Shown: one piece after another, positions 11,658-23,766 of the stretch | Layout: each line of letters starts with the position of its first letter | Numbering within the stretch: the stretch's first letter is position 1 | From: Ophioderma brevispina | Taxonomy: Eukaryota > Echinodermata > Ophiuroidea > Amphilepidida > Ophiodermatidae | Direction of reading: 5' to 3' | Length of the DNA: 64,000 nucleotides | Assembly (NCBI GenBank): GCA_023653785.1 | Contig: JAMKCH010079080.1 | Location: 1 to 64,000 of the forward strand | Translations under genes and position numbers: made by a program | Notes under the pieces: model-generated | What the model saw: only the letters and a program-made list of their open reading frames with translations | Told to the model about the DNA's origin: nothing | Databases searched by the model: none

Positions 11658-12236
11658 GGTCTTAGTACATTTGGTTTGCATATCATCATACTTGGAATGC
11701 CCTTATGTATATTTATGAAGGGATGAAGTACTTCTGTTCATTTTGTTAGTGAATGAAAACAGGAGCAGCAATCCTGCTGCCACATGCTGTTACTCTAGCT
11801 CAAATATTTCTTTTCTAAAGCAAGATTAACAAAAACTATTGCCATTTTTTTGTACATTAGGAATGTAGGAATCTTTAAGATGCAAGTTTTTCCCATTCAT
11901 TTTTTCACAAAAAATATTGCACAAAAATTGCAACACTGGTAATATAACGTGTGACACACATTTTTTTACATGTGCTTGCGCATCAACTATGGAGATGCAC
12001 AGGTGCTTGTGCAATAACAATGACGATGTACAGGGAGTGTGAGAGAAATCTTTTAGAACCATGGGCTATTCAATAATACACTCATTTCAATTCTTCAATT
12101 TTATATCTATGAATTTCTCTAACTTATAAAAGTCAATACTCTATTGATGAATTAGGCCATACAGGGAATCATTGTAGACAATAGTGAGAAAGAACACTGT
12201 GTGTATTCAGAATACACCCCTTTGAATGGATGCCCA

Positions 12237-12667
12237 GTTAACCCCCTGAGGTCTACCAATTTTCTTACAGTATCTCTGATTGGCTCATTACATGATATAG
12301 CATCATATAACCTCTTGAGTAACCAATCAAAATAGACCTTCTATATACCTCTCTACAAACATTTAAGCTTTTCTTACCATGTCTCTTGATTAGGTTTATA
12401 TGATGAATTTAGCCAATGTATAGCCAATAAAATCAGCCGGTAGACCACAGAAGCTTAACAGAGGTCTACAGGCTGATTCTATTGGTTACACATTGTGTTA
12501 TATGATGTATTTAGCCAATCACAGACATGGTCAGAAAAAGCTTAAATGTTTGTACAGATGTATAGAAGGTTCATTTTGATTGGTTACTCAGAGGTAATAT
12601 CATGTTATATCATGTAATGAGCCAATCAGAGATACTCTAAGAAGGGTGGTAGACCTCAGGGGTTAAC
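12237..12667. mobile_element. Long-arm foldback MITE with TTAA ends
   Basis: The left end TTAACCCCCTGAGGTCTACC and right end GGTAGACCTCAGGGGTTAAC are inverted. The arms extend about 200 bp each with interruptions, through TCTGATTGGCTCATTACATG and GTAACCAATCAAAAT. TTAA at both ends fits a piggyBac-type target. A related small copy is at 25733-25866. CCAAT-like boxes (ATTGGCT, CCAATCA) recur throughout. Confidence 0.75.
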
Positions 12668-13304
12668 AGAAACACTTAACAGCCCTGATAACATCACTGT
12701 TATGCCTCAAAGAAGGCACATCTGTCTCTCAACCTCCCGTGAAACCTTTAGGTTATTTTGACAAGGATAACAAGCCAAATTTACAGAGGAAATCTGCCGG
12801 GATCAGAGAGGAATTCACAAGATCACAACAGGTAAACTGTGTCATCAGGTTAGTGCCACTTCAGTCTACTATAACATCATCTATTTGTGTCAAAGTTCAA
12901 TCAGTAATATACACAATGTATGCTGTACAAATGGGTAGCAGGGATACAGGGCAAACATGAGTCCCAATTTATAGCACTCAAAAATAACGAGAAAGTGTTT
13001 TTAAGACAATTGAGGTTTAAAATTATCAACATTTTCCCAAAATCATTCTTCACATTTTACCAGAAATAATAGGCAGATTAAACTTTTCTGGTACTCATGC
13101 TATGCTAATTTGTATCGCATGTTTTGTCCCAATTGATAATGGTGATGACAAGGCTATTATAACAGGGTCAGCTTTGAAGAGAGAGATAGTATTTAAACTT
13201 TTAGTGTATCCTTGGTGCAAGGCTTAGATGAAAGCAATCAATCAAGCCTATACAGAATAAAGCCTGTAAACCCAATTCATCTCTTCATAACTTTATTTCA
13301 TCTA

Positions 13305-13460
13305 GCCTGAACTAAGGGGTGATGTCATAGCTTTTGTGCAGCTATTGTGCATGCGTATCTCACACGCCGACTCTGTACGCTCACAATTACAGCTGCGGCT
13401 TACTATAATTCGCATGTTTAAGACTGTGTGAAATCTACGATGTCACTCCTTAGTTCAGGC
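13305..13460. mobile_element. Short foldback MITE (CCTGAACTAAGG ends)
   Basis: The terminal inverted repeats are CCTGAACTAAGGGGTGATGT and, complemented, CCTGAACTAAGGAGTGACAT. About 155 bp, with CpG-containing interior. No clear target duplication. The following 300 bp (13465-13760) is CpG-richer (CCGCAACGCAAT, GCGGTAGGTTGCGGTGATGC), of unknown nature. Confidence 0.7.
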
Positions 13461-14074
13461 CAGACCATAGATATTAATAAAGGGAGATGCTGTACGCCCG
13501 CATTGAAGAATAGGCGGCCACCGTAACCGTATTTCGAAATTTATAAATATTCATTACGGTCATCCATTCGAAACTCACACGCGCACGCAAACTCGTCGCA
13601 CCACACCACAACCCACCTCAGAACCTTCTGCGGTAGGTTGCGGTGATGCACCTCACTGCAGTTCACCGCAGTATCGACATCAGCTACCGCAACGCAATAA
13701 TCTGTGTAAATATTTTGAAACTTGCATTGCCCCGCACCGCAATGCTAATATGAACGGACCTAAGTGTCAGCTTTAAACGCACATGTGTACACCAATACTT
13801 TCGATCAATGCTCGTTTTAATGTTGCAAACACTGAATATTGCTCTAATGACACAAACTTGAAGGAGACCTTAGCAGGAGACAGTGGAAGCTTTTGCCAAA
13901 GTCAATTCCGTATTGATTCTGCGATAAACCCAACATTTCAGTTGATATAATATAAATATTGCAAAATGACATTTTCCATGCATTTTTTCTTAAAACACAC
14001 TGACTTCAATGATTTATTAGCTGCATTTATACTACAGTTAATGAAAATTAAAATACCAAAGTTTCAATACTTAC

Positions 14075-14185
14075 ATCCAAGTACTTGTCTAGGCCTAGCT
14101 GTGTTAATTCATACTGTAGATGGGCTCGGAAGTTCATGTCGTCTACAGAATGGACTACTATGTTGATGAATTGCATACACGCAAC
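14075..14185 (-). CDS. FMNL: FMNL exon e7: [20 protein letters not shown]
   Basis: 111 nt, 37 codons, phase 0 at both ends. The peptide begins [20 protein letters not shown], continues [17 protein letters not shown], and is almost the same as vertebrate [37 protein letters not shown]. Acceptor TTTGTCACCAG, donor GTAAGT. This is the formin DID/dimerisation boundary that also occurs, less similar, in DAAM and Diaphanous. The close match here is one of the main reasons to call FMNL. Nothing is odd about the exon. Confidence 0.97.
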
Positions 14186-15355
14186 CTGGTGACAAAGAAA
14201 TGGACATGTCAGTAAAGTATTCCTTGTTACCAACGTCTCATAACAGACGCAGGTGCCACACAACCCACGCTCAATGCGTCTGTTTCGCCTACTCTTTATC
14301 ACTCCCCCTAAATGCTGATCAATAATTCAACATTAAGATAGGATCCAAAAATGCCCGGACATTGCAGACACTTACGTCTCGTGAATCTCCAAAAGGCTTA
14401 CATACTTTTCTTTTGTTGGCATAATGGTGTACAATGTATGTCGTCCATTTTGAATCTGACTAGAGGTGCAATATGTCAGCGACTTGGGTGCTAGTTTCTT
14501 GAAAAAACAGGCAGCATTGAATGTTAAACTCTAAATTGCTATTACAAGTCTCATCGATACCTCCATTCATCATATTTATCATTGTGTGTGTGTCAGCTAT
14601 CCCAAAATACATGTCAGTAATAGTATCTTTGTCAATTGTAATCACAGATAGTGTCTTGATATATAACTATTGAGGTACTATTCCCTAGGATATAGTGATG
14701 TCACAACCTAACCTACTTGTTCACGCTATCGTTATCTTGAAACGTGATAGCAATGAACACAACATACACCAATGTAGGGCAAGGCATACTGGTTGACATG
14801 CACATGTGGGGATTTGAGGACCTTCATTCTACCAGCTACTGGGAGGCAGGAATACACTATTTCTCATGAGATATTTCAGCTACCCAAAGGAATTTATTAA
14901 CAAAATTAGATCCGACACAATTACAACAGGTGTTCTGTGGATCACTTATGTTGCCTGACATAACTTTAACAATAAGGCCCATCTTACAACTTGACCTCAA
15001 ATGACCTTTGACCTTGTAGTATGAAGTTCGAGCTCATCAACATGATGAGTAACTTTAACATCCGGACAGGCAGGCAGAATGGCTAACTGTTGTGTCCCCA
15101 TGAACATTCATTCAGGCAACACAATAACATTTTAACTGTGAGTGTCTTAGGCAAGGCAGTTATTTACTTCTTTGATAGAGAAACAAATTACAGCTACCAT
15201 CATTCTTGTACATGATGTCTTATGGATTATGTTACTCAGAAAAACATTATTATACTAGGTACATCATCCATATAAATAGCTTTTATTATTTTTTCATGAT
15301 TTCTGGCTAACATTTTGGTGTCTAATGGCTGCCATTTCGAATACAGTTAGTTTGC

Positions 15356-15610
15356 AAGGTGCAATGAGAGGTTTCATGGGATCCATATATTACATCATAT
15401 GTAGTGATTTCATACAGAATATATTTCTTTCCTTATATTTGGCCACAGAAATACTTTGAAAGTGAAAGTGGTTTTGATTTGCTTATATTTCAATATAAAA
15501 TAGGTTGAATATTGTATCTGCTCCGATACACAAATTATTCAGAATTTGTGTACCAAAGAAATAATTATCAGCTAAATCCTTTCAGATGGGGACATTTTTG
15601 ATGGAAAGTC
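15356..15610. mobile_element. TTAA-type MITE family E, copy 1
   Basis: AGGTGCAATGAGAGGTTTCA through CTTTCAGATGGGGACATTTTTGATGG. The same sequence recurs at 33089-33409 (with TTAA ends) and 36758-36990. This copy lacks a clear right end. Confidence 0.6.
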
Positions 15611-15879
15611 AGTGCAAGAACCTGGGCTCCGTAAACTCAGTCGTAAATCTATGTGCATAGTATGTCATGCCTGAGTGGACCAATTTGTCCAAAGCACTGT
15701 GTAACTGGTATGAAAAGGTCTGTTATGTAGGACATGTGTATGAGTTAGAAAAAATGGTTGGACCCAGTCTAAGTTTATGGACAAATACATTTTTTGGAAA
15801 TGGAAGTATTAGATACAGTAATACAAGATACTACTTTATTCTTTAAAGTAAGTAGGTAACATTACTTGTACTCCTCCCT

Positions 15880-15950
15880 CGGTATTGGAAGTTGACAAAT
15901 AACTTCCTTCGGCTTCGCTGCGGGAAGTTGTTTGTCAAATTGCAGCGTTT
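15880..15950. repeat. Imperfect hairpin
   Basis: GGAAGTTGACAAATAACTTCC and the downstream GGGAAGTTGTTTGTCAA form inverted copies around CTTCGGCTTCGCTGC. Small, of unknown origin. Confidence 0.45.
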
Positions 15951-16865
15951 TGGGGTAACTCACTATTCCTTTGCAACCACCAATGTCCTTGACAGGTTTC
16001 CTGTAGGTTGTTCTAAATGTTTCCATGTTCTAATATTGTGTTGTTGTATGTTCTTTGTGACATAAATAGATTGTATCTTAGTCAAGTTTCCCCAGTATAT
16101 TTTGACACATTTTTAGAAGCTTCTTCTATCCCAAGATCCCTTCCCCATTGCTTTGGGGGCCAAGCTAAAAATTGGGTATGGAATCATAGGTGCCTTCTGA
16201 CTAATGTACTAGCAAAGATTTCAGTTAATAGGAATCAGCCCCATTTAAAGTGACAGGAGATTTTTTAGGATATGAATTTCTCTTAAATTTCACTGGATCG
16301 GTTGTAGACTACCTACCGAGAACGTTTGGAAGGTTTATTGGAAAAACAGGTGCAAAAGAAAACCACAAACCTGTTTTGAACTTGACTGCTATCGTAATCG
16401 TTCCCCATAGAAAACCATGCTTTGACTTTCTGTCGTGTACGACAGAAACTACTAAATCATCATCTTATTACATAAAGACGGCGTATTCGGCTTATTCACT
16501 TCAGGTGTGATCTAATACATTGGTAAGCATTCCAATATGTAAAAAACCTAGGTTCAAGAAAAATTAGGGGCGCTTCTTTCTGGAAATCTCCTCGTCTCTT
16601 TAAGTGGTGTACAACTCAGAAAGCAGCACCCTAGTCACTTTGATTCCCATCAAATTCGAGAGCACAGATTGGTTCAAATCCTCCTCATCCAAATATTCAT
16701 TGCAAAAGAAAAATATGGTTTACTTGTAAAGTCCCATTTTCCATTACCAAACTGTGAACTAATTTTATTTTTAACCGATTGCTTAAGAATAATATTGCTA
16801 GGTATGGCTTGCAAATGCCACAATAGCAATGTTTGGAATTGCAATAAGCAAGGTAATTAACCTAC

Positions 16866-16943
16866 CATGAAATCTATGCTTGTGTCTTCATACTTCCTGA
16901 AGTACTCAAACAGTTTCTCAAATCTGAAAATTTCACTGCATAC
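16866..16943 (-). CDS. FMNL: FMNL exon e6: VCSEIFRFEKLFEYFRKYED
   Basis: 78 nt, exactly 26 codons, phase 0 at both ends. It encodes VCSEIFRFEKLFEYFRKYED then TSIDFM, matching vertebrate [25 protein letters not shown]. The acceptor chosen is TTTCTGTACAG. A second AG with a better pyrimidine tract (AAATTTTCAG) lies 20 nt inside the exon, but using it would shift the frame and remove VCSEIFR, so the upstream site is preferred on homology. The donor is GTAGGT. The residues form the end of the FH3 armadillo array. Confidence 0.93.
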
Positions 16944-17605
16944 CTGTACAGAAATCAAAAGAAATGAATGGTTATCATCAATGACCAAAAAATCTCTCTA
17001 TACACTTTTTGCACAGTTGTCAGTTGATAAACAACACGAATGGAAGTGTCTTGGTATTACTGTTCTGTTGACAAAATCAGGGAAAGACCAGCAAAAGAAT
17101 ACCAAGTTATCTGAGATATGCAAGTAAATGTTCTCATTGGCTAATTTCCACCTACTTTACAACTTACAACTGAAGATTTTATTTTGACTGAACTTGGCAC
17201 CACAGTCTCATCAGTAAATACGCACTCTTAATTATTAATTTTATCCAACAAAAATTATAATAGATTAAGAAAAGCATATTGAATGAGGCAAAAGGTTGAC
17301 TTGATGTTGATGTACTAGTTGTAAATTACTTTTTTTCAATGTAATACCCAGTTAATCTTCTTGAATATTCTACTAGCATAACCAATGTCTTTCCAAAATA
17401 TAAAAGCTCAGAAGGATACTAAGAAATTGTTATTTTAAAAGGTGATCATAAGGCCAAATATATATTTGGTATGTTACTTAAGGAAAAAGGCAACCAAGTT
17501 TATGTTATTCCCTTGGCCTTTGTAATTATGTAGGTTTATTATCATGAAATTATCCCAGGATTCAGACCAAGATACAGATTTTATCAGACTTGATTATATA
17601 CTTAC

Positions 17606-17699
17606 TGATTTGAAATTGTCAAATGCTCTGAGTATGATTTCATGGCCACCTTTAACAAGGCACACGGCTGCTAATAATTCCAATACGAGGGCTTTGGTT
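17606..17699 (-). CDS. FMNL: FMNL exon e5: [20 protein letters not shown]
   Basis: 94 nt. After completing Arg (AG|A) it encodes [20 protein letters not shown] then [11 protein letters not shown]. This is the most conserved FH3 block in the window; vertebrate FMNL reads [32 protein letters not shown]. Acceptor TTTTCCTCCTAG, donor GTAAGT. It ends in phase 0. The Leu/Val/Ala-rich run is a buried armadillo helix, not a membrane segment. In formins this part of DID contacts DAD, so it should take part in autoinhibition. That role is family knowledge, not shown by the DNA. Confidence 0.97.
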
Positions 17700-18035
17700 C
17701 TAGGAGGAAAAGGTAAAAAATGGATTAGGATTAACAACAATAAACTTGGCAAAAACATAAACAAGAAAAGCATATTTCCTGCATTAACACTTTATATAAA
17801 TGGTCAAATTTTAACCACACAGCAACTCCATGTATGATACCTACTGCACAGTAAACAAACACTACATGGTTAAAAGGAAATGTGAGGGGTGTTAGGTGCC
17901 TGTAACCAATACCAAGGTAGTATTTGTTTTGTTACACCTCACTCTGAGCTGGGGATGAGGTTGTAGGGAAACAGTGTACAAATATATACTGACATGAGAG
18001 TCTCTGGTTAAATCTATGGTCCCGAGGTGACTACA

Positions 18036-18107
18036 TTAGTGCAATTTGCTGAGCCCCTCAGCAAAATAGCACTAATGCACAGCCCCTTAGCAAAATAGCA
18101 CTAATTT
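18036..18107. repeat. Hairpin plus 29-bp tandem repeat
   Basis: TTAGTGCAATTTGCTGAG and CTCAGCAAAATAGCACTAA are near-complementary around CCC, and the right arm is then repeated (GCCCCTTAGCAAAATAGCAC). Confidence 0.65.
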
Positions 18108-18756
18108 AGTCACTAAGTGTGTCCCAATAAAATAATCTACAGTTCAAATAGGTAACATAATTTTAGTGCAACATAAAAATTGCACACCTTTAAACCAGGC
18201 AACAGATGCAACGATCTGCAAGATCCCCTTCCCTTTTGTTTTTGGGACCAAAAACCTGGGATATCCTTTGCAATCTTCTGATAAATGCTCTTTCATCTAA
18301 GGTCAAGTGCCAGATGTGCAAATGTATTGATCTTATATCTATGAGCATTGATACAAGATAGTAATTAAGTGCTTTCCTGCAAATGAAGGATGATATTTTC
18401 CATCATGTAGTACGACTGGACAATGAAAGTTTGCGAAATACAAAAAATATCACAAAATATATCAGATGAGATGAGGTCAGTTTCACCCACTATCATGTAA
18501 AGGTGCCCCCCCCCTTGCCCCTTGGAACTACTCCAAAGTTTTGTTATGATTTCATATATATAGCTGGAGCCAAAATGTCATTTGTATCATTTGCAAACCC
18601 TTGACACATTAATACCGTAACAGATGGACAAAAATGTTACTAAGTCCATTGGCCCATCTCTCTGGTGCATAGTAGGCAGTGATCTCTTTGTATACAGGAC
18701 ATTTTCCACTGACTTGCAATGAAGACTTACTAGTAATACCTGGCCATTTACCAGAA

Positions 18757-18912
18757 CAGGCGCGGATCCAGGGAGGGGGCGGAGGGGGCGCGCGCCTCCC
18801 GGTAATTCTGCAAATTCTTGCTAAATCAGCCCATTTTGAGCTATTTTGGACCAGTTACAGCCTTTCAGCCCCCCGGTAATTTTGACATTTTTCAAATCCT
18901 GGATCCGCCATT
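18757..18912. mobile_element. MITE with CGCGGATCCAGG / CCTGGATCCGCC ends
   Basis: GGCGCGGATCCAGG at the left and CCTGGATCCGCCATTGC at the right are inverted copies enclosing about 130 bp that include GGGGGCGCGCGCCTCCCGGTAA and a second CCCCCGGTAA box. GC-rich against an AT-rich intron. Confidence 0.65.
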
Positions 18913-19030
18913 GCAGAAGAAGTGTTAAACTGATTTTGAGTTTCAGAACATCATACTTCCTTTAATTATGGTTTTGTTACCTTTTCCCCATGTTACTTTC
19001 ATAGCAAAGGTTGTAAATTTCAAGGAATTG

Positions 19031-19374
19031 AAGGTCCATAGTCCGATCGCTAATAACCTCGTCCCCAGATTTTACCAGAAGTAGTCAAACTTTTGGTATG
19101 GAAAGAAAGCTACTATTTTCTCATTTACCCTGTGAATCTCAGGGCTAAAGGGTGTTTGGTTTGCAGAAGTTGATCTAAAATATTACCCCATTTTGGTCAA
19201 CCAATATTAATTTTACACAGTACTCTATGGGGCTTACAAAATCACATTTTTCGCTCGCACATCAAAATGGATTGAAATATTGGCACGAAACTTTACAGAT
19301 AGGGTTTTGGGGTGAAGGCCATTCTATCAAGATGAAAACTTCATGTACTTAAAATCGGGTCATCCCCCTTTAAA
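19031..19374. mobile_element. TTAA-type MITE family B, copy 1
   Basis: About 345 bp, AGGTCCATAGTCCGATCGC through ATCGGGTCATCCCCCT and TTAA. It recurs at 23767-24123, where both ends keep TTAA, and in diverged form at 56528-56890. Piggyback-style TTAA ends and inverted termini suggest a nonautonomous piggyBac-like element. Confidence 0.65.
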
Positions 19375-20394
19375 ACAAGAACTCTTCCTTTTGCCATAAT
19401 TGGTGGTGCAATGCTATGTATATTTTGGCACAAGGAAAGTATTTGCTTTTATAGTGTGATTTTTATTTTGTGTCACTTCAATAAAAAAAGTTTTCTACAA
19501 TTTCTATTCATGCTGAGAGGTTGTATTTTTATTCAACAAAATCAATATGAATTTTATGTGGCATGGATTGAGGCCAACATTTTGCACGGCCTCGCTTGAA
19601 TATATAGTCTGATTTTTATGTGAACCAGTAACTCAATGGTGTACACTGTACATTAACAAAACATGTTGTATGGCAACTTATTGATCGACAAACCTCTTAA
19701 AGTGATATTAGATAGGTTGAATTATATGGATTTAGTGACATGTGACAAAAGTACAAAAATATGTAATACAGGCAAAGACGTATAAGTCCACTTAATCTAA
19801 CAAATTCTTGCAAATAATCAGGACAGCCATTAAGATCATCAAACATTTTAAATTATTTAAATAATTATAGCAAATTTTGAAGCTTTTATCTGCAATGACA
19901 GAATATTTGCACTTAATTATGTTATCTACTCCACTATTTCAGTACCTATACATCCCCTCCAAAAGAAACCATACCCTCCACAATATGCATTTAGTGACAC
20001 AAATAAAACATCAGACAATAATTCCTTTAAGAATACAAGCTCTTTTACTTCAAAAGTCATGAAAAAGTTTACAAAACCATAGCAAAGGGAAGTATAGACT
20101 TGGGAAACTAGGTGCAAGATACACCCCTTTGAATAAAATGAGCATACTATCTCATTCTGTGGGTAATCACTTCAAAATTCAATAAAGAGCTAACCACAAG
20201 ACTTATGACATCCTATTAAGGTAAACAGCTTCATTGCAAGGTTAACCCTTCCCTTATCTTTAACAAAACCAGAAATTATGAAAAAATATTAACATTTGGC
20301 ATAACCATCATTAAATTGGTTGTATTTATAGGACTTCCACCAATCTTATAGTTCCTTTTCTTTGAATGAAACCCCATCCTAAATGTTCACTTAC

Positions 20395-20471
20395 CTAGGA
20401 CTTTTATGATTAAGGCTGAGTGCTATTGCATTGATACACTCGTTGTGGTTAATTACAAGGTTGAATCCATA
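20395..20471 (-). CDS. FMNL: FMNL exon e4: YGFNLVINHNECINAIALSL
   Basis: 77 nt, 25 codons plus AG. It encodes YGFNLVINHNECINAIALSL then NHKSP, and the split codon gives Arg with the next exon. It matches vertebrate [26 protein letters not shown]. Acceptor TTTTTTTTCAG, donor GTAAGT. It starts in phase 0 directly after NFQ of e3 and ends in phase 2. The helix contributes to the DID/FH3 armadillo fold that binds the autoinhibitory DAD tail in this family. It is separated from e3 by the largest certain intron, 8740 bp, which holds the (AAAT)n array. Confidence 0.95.
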
Positions 20472-20797
20472 CTGAAAAAAAATCAAAACACAAAGTAATA
20501 ATGTTATACTTCACACACAAAAAAGTTTGTCCTTATAAAGGCAATCCTTCTGGATGGGTACTGATTTCTCTTGTTAACAAAAAATAAAAGAAAGGAGTTT
20601 GTTCCATATTAGGCTATTGTAAAGGAAACATATTTAATGGCATTGATAGAACATTTTATGCATAATTATTACTATATATTACAATTTTCACAAATCAGAG
20701 AATCCTGGACTGATAATTTGTCAATTTTGTGTAAGATTTGATAGGTGGACACTTTTAGGCCATGGGCTCCTATCAGGAAAATATGTTATGTCATTTT

Positions 20798-21113
20798 GTT
20801 GGGACATTACTTTTTATTCTATTACCTCTGCTGGCCATTATTGAAAATGCAGCATTCTGATTGGCCAGTTTACTGCCCATAATTCTGCAATAATGGGGCG
20901 CTAATGCCTTTTCTTATTAAAATAAGCTTGTGTTTAGGTAATAGAATAGAAATAAAGGGTTGTAGTGTCATTTATGGGCTCATAATGTATCCTCGGCCAG
21001 AAAACCTTTCAAATAATGGGCTCGGCTGCGCCTCACCCATTATTTAGTTTTTTCTGACCTCGGACACATTATTCACCTATAAATGACACTGCAAACCCTT
21101 TATTTCTTAAATA
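20798..21113. mobile_element. Double-hairpin repeat family C, copy 1
   Basis: About 315 bp, also present at 31053-31373 in the same orientation and as a fragment near 7025-7095. The left half folds by TTTATTCTATTACC against GGTAATAGAATAGAAATAAA, the right half by AAATAAAGGGTT against AACCCTTTATTT with inner CATTTATGGGCTCATAATGT. The class is unclear. Confidence 0.75.
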
Positions 21114-22429
21114 AAATGATTGATTTTAAGATTCTACAGAAACCATAAACAAGCTTTTGAAAGTAGTTTTGAAAAATGTAAAATTTCCACATGGCTTCTA
21201 CTTTAGCTAAATGGTGTCACAAACAAAGCTGCATGATATCACATCTGCAGACTTTCCTACTGCCTCAGGCCATAGATTTGAGACAGACTATTTTGGTTAC
21301 ACAGAGCACAGACGAGACTGATGAGTAGTTGTGGATTTTAGGATGGATGAAGAACTGTCACCAAGATGGGCATAAACCAAAGGAGTACTTTCAATTTATA
21401 CAGATTTTAAATGGAACTAAGATAAAAAAAATATTTCTGTATGCACAGAAAAAAAATTGGAACAATTTTGGCAAAAAAATTAAACAAATTCACACTTCTA
21501 GTTGATGCCTCAATGAATCCCTGATGCCTTGGTAACCTTCCAGAAACCTGGAAGGGGAATATTTAAGCCCAAATCAACTCCCTTATGGGTAATGGTAATT
21601 TTCATTAAAACCACTCTGGAATGGTTTTATTCAGTAGACAGTAGATCATGGTATTAAACACAAGAAAACATACACCCAGAGTTGATTCCCTTGGCATCCA
21701 CCCTGTTTGACCAGTCAGTGATCTTTATGGCTTTATTATCAATGAGTACAAGTCTGTGGTATTCAAATAAACCTATTTGTTGATTAAAGTTACAACAGGC
21801 CCACAAATTAGGCTAAAAATCACTAGATGTCTTTTATTAGCCCCATATTACGGCTCCTATACATGTTTTATGGTTTGATATTTTGAGCATACTCTTCAAG
21901 GTCCAAGACTATCATTTGAGATCAAATTGAAGAAATTTCATATTTTGTTGATAATGCACCAGTGCCACTTCAATCCCTTTTTCACCCCCAATATTACATG
22001 CACAATGCAGACCATTGACTAGGGCCATTTTTGGGGGGGGGGGAAACAGACCAAAATTGATAACCACTGTCTTAACCCAAGCCCTTTCCCCAAAGAATGC
22101 TGCCCCTCTCATCAGAGTTTTAATCCTGTAAGTTGATTATTTTTACAACTTTAGTCAAAATCAAAAACCCATCATAAATTGCCTCTGGGGCAACATTGGC
22201 CCATCCACCCCCTTTCTGACTTTCTCCTTTACACTCAGTCCCAGAACTGCCAACTTCATAAAAAATAAAGATACAACCCTACATTTTTCCACGGAAGATG
22301 GTATAAACAAGGCCTCTGGACTGTTCCCGGTTATTTCTTTAGGATGGGCACGAACATGCTTTATTTCGCTGATTACCATAAATACAAACGAACTCGCAGG
22401 CGGACACTGTTTTCGCACCTACCGGGGTC

Positions 22430-22770
22430 AAAGTTCCATACTAATTAAAATATTACAACCATGACAACTGTGCACTACTACTGTGTTAAATACGTCACAC
22501 TCGTCATAGCAACTCCGTAGCAACTACGAACATGCTATAGCCCACGCTATTTTGGAAGCCATTTTGAAAATCTGCAAAAACACCGTGCCTGATCACTGCG
22601 ACGGTAAACTTTCTGAACAAACCACATGCCTGACGATGTTCTTGGTTATCTAAGGATCATTTTATATTCGAGTGCATTTTTCCGTGCCGTAAGTTAAGTT
22701 GTAATGAGCTTGGGCAGTAAACATCTAAGCGTCCACCAGTGAGCTCGCCGATTCAAGATGGACGTCCGAC
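22430..22770. promoter_or_regulatory. CpG-bearing block with RFX/YY1-like motifs
   Basis: Higher CpG content than its surroundings, with CGTCATAGCAACTCCGTAGC (two AGCAAC halves resembling RFX X-box halves), a GCCATTTTG and a CAAGATGG (YY1-like) and TGACGATG. It could be an intronic enhancer, an alternative FMNL promoter, or a decayed repeat. Nothing downstream was recognised as an exon. Confidence 0.2.
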
Positions 22771-23134
22771 CTCTAGCCTTTTATTACTCCAACTCTGTGG
22801 GTATAAAGTCGGACTGGATAAAGCCACAACATTGCAAGTTACCCTAGCATATGTACAGCAAGCAAATGATTGGCAGAATATCACACAGTCATGCACAGAG
22901 TTGGGTAGTTGTCTCACGTAGCAGTACAAAGTCCCCTGGTTCCAATTATTTTAAGGATTAAGGACATGGTATATGCCTACTAGGAAATTCATTTACATTT
23001 CCTAAGCAGCTAGAAACAAAACTTTTGATTGGATAACAGCCCACCCATCGCAGTGGATAACTTCTCAGTTCATTGACATGTAATGGATGATCTGACCCAT
23101 GGTCTTGAGAGTACCATTATGTGTACAATGCCCA

Positions 23135-23235
23135 GATAGCACACACTATGAGTTACAATTGCTCATCAACCAAGGGCACAGTTCAGTGGGTTGTACTTGT
23201 ACATTCATTGACATGAACTGATCTTGTGTATCAAC
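23135..23235. repeat. Dispersed repeat family J, copy 1
   Basis: CACTATGAGTTACAATTGCTC through TTCATTGACATGAACTGATCTTGTGT, about 100 bp, recurs at 60951-61042. Contains TTCAGTGGGTTGTACTTGTA in both. Confidence 0.65.
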
Positions 23236-23766
23236 AGTGTTTATTCCACATAAGCTTCAACATCTTCACACACACAGGCATGCATTCAATTCCACTTATA
23301 ATTATTTTGCAATAGATAGGGTTGGGAAGTGATAACATGCATGGCAATACCACACTATCTCAACTGGCAGGATCACAGGCTTAACACACTTCAATATCAC
23401 TCAGTCCATATACTACAGCAGTGCAAGGGTTATGCTATGAGATATCAAGAAAGTGCATCTCAGGTTATATTTAAACATCACTCATGAGCGGGATTATGTA
23501 CTTTTCATTACTATGCTATAAACCTTTAAAATAGTATTTCTTTTGATATTAGAGTTAACATCCATAGCAGCAATATTTCAGTAATATATTATCAAACAAA
23601 TTGTGTAGTATTATTAATCTTTAGTCTTTCCTGTCCTCCTCATCAAAATAATTTGTATTTTGTTGATTTGTTGCTCTATATATTTTTGTTATAAATTTAC
23701 TTTAAGTTATACATTAGATTATTAAAAAAATTTTATCTTAAAACAGGCTCATCAGGGAGAGCAGCA

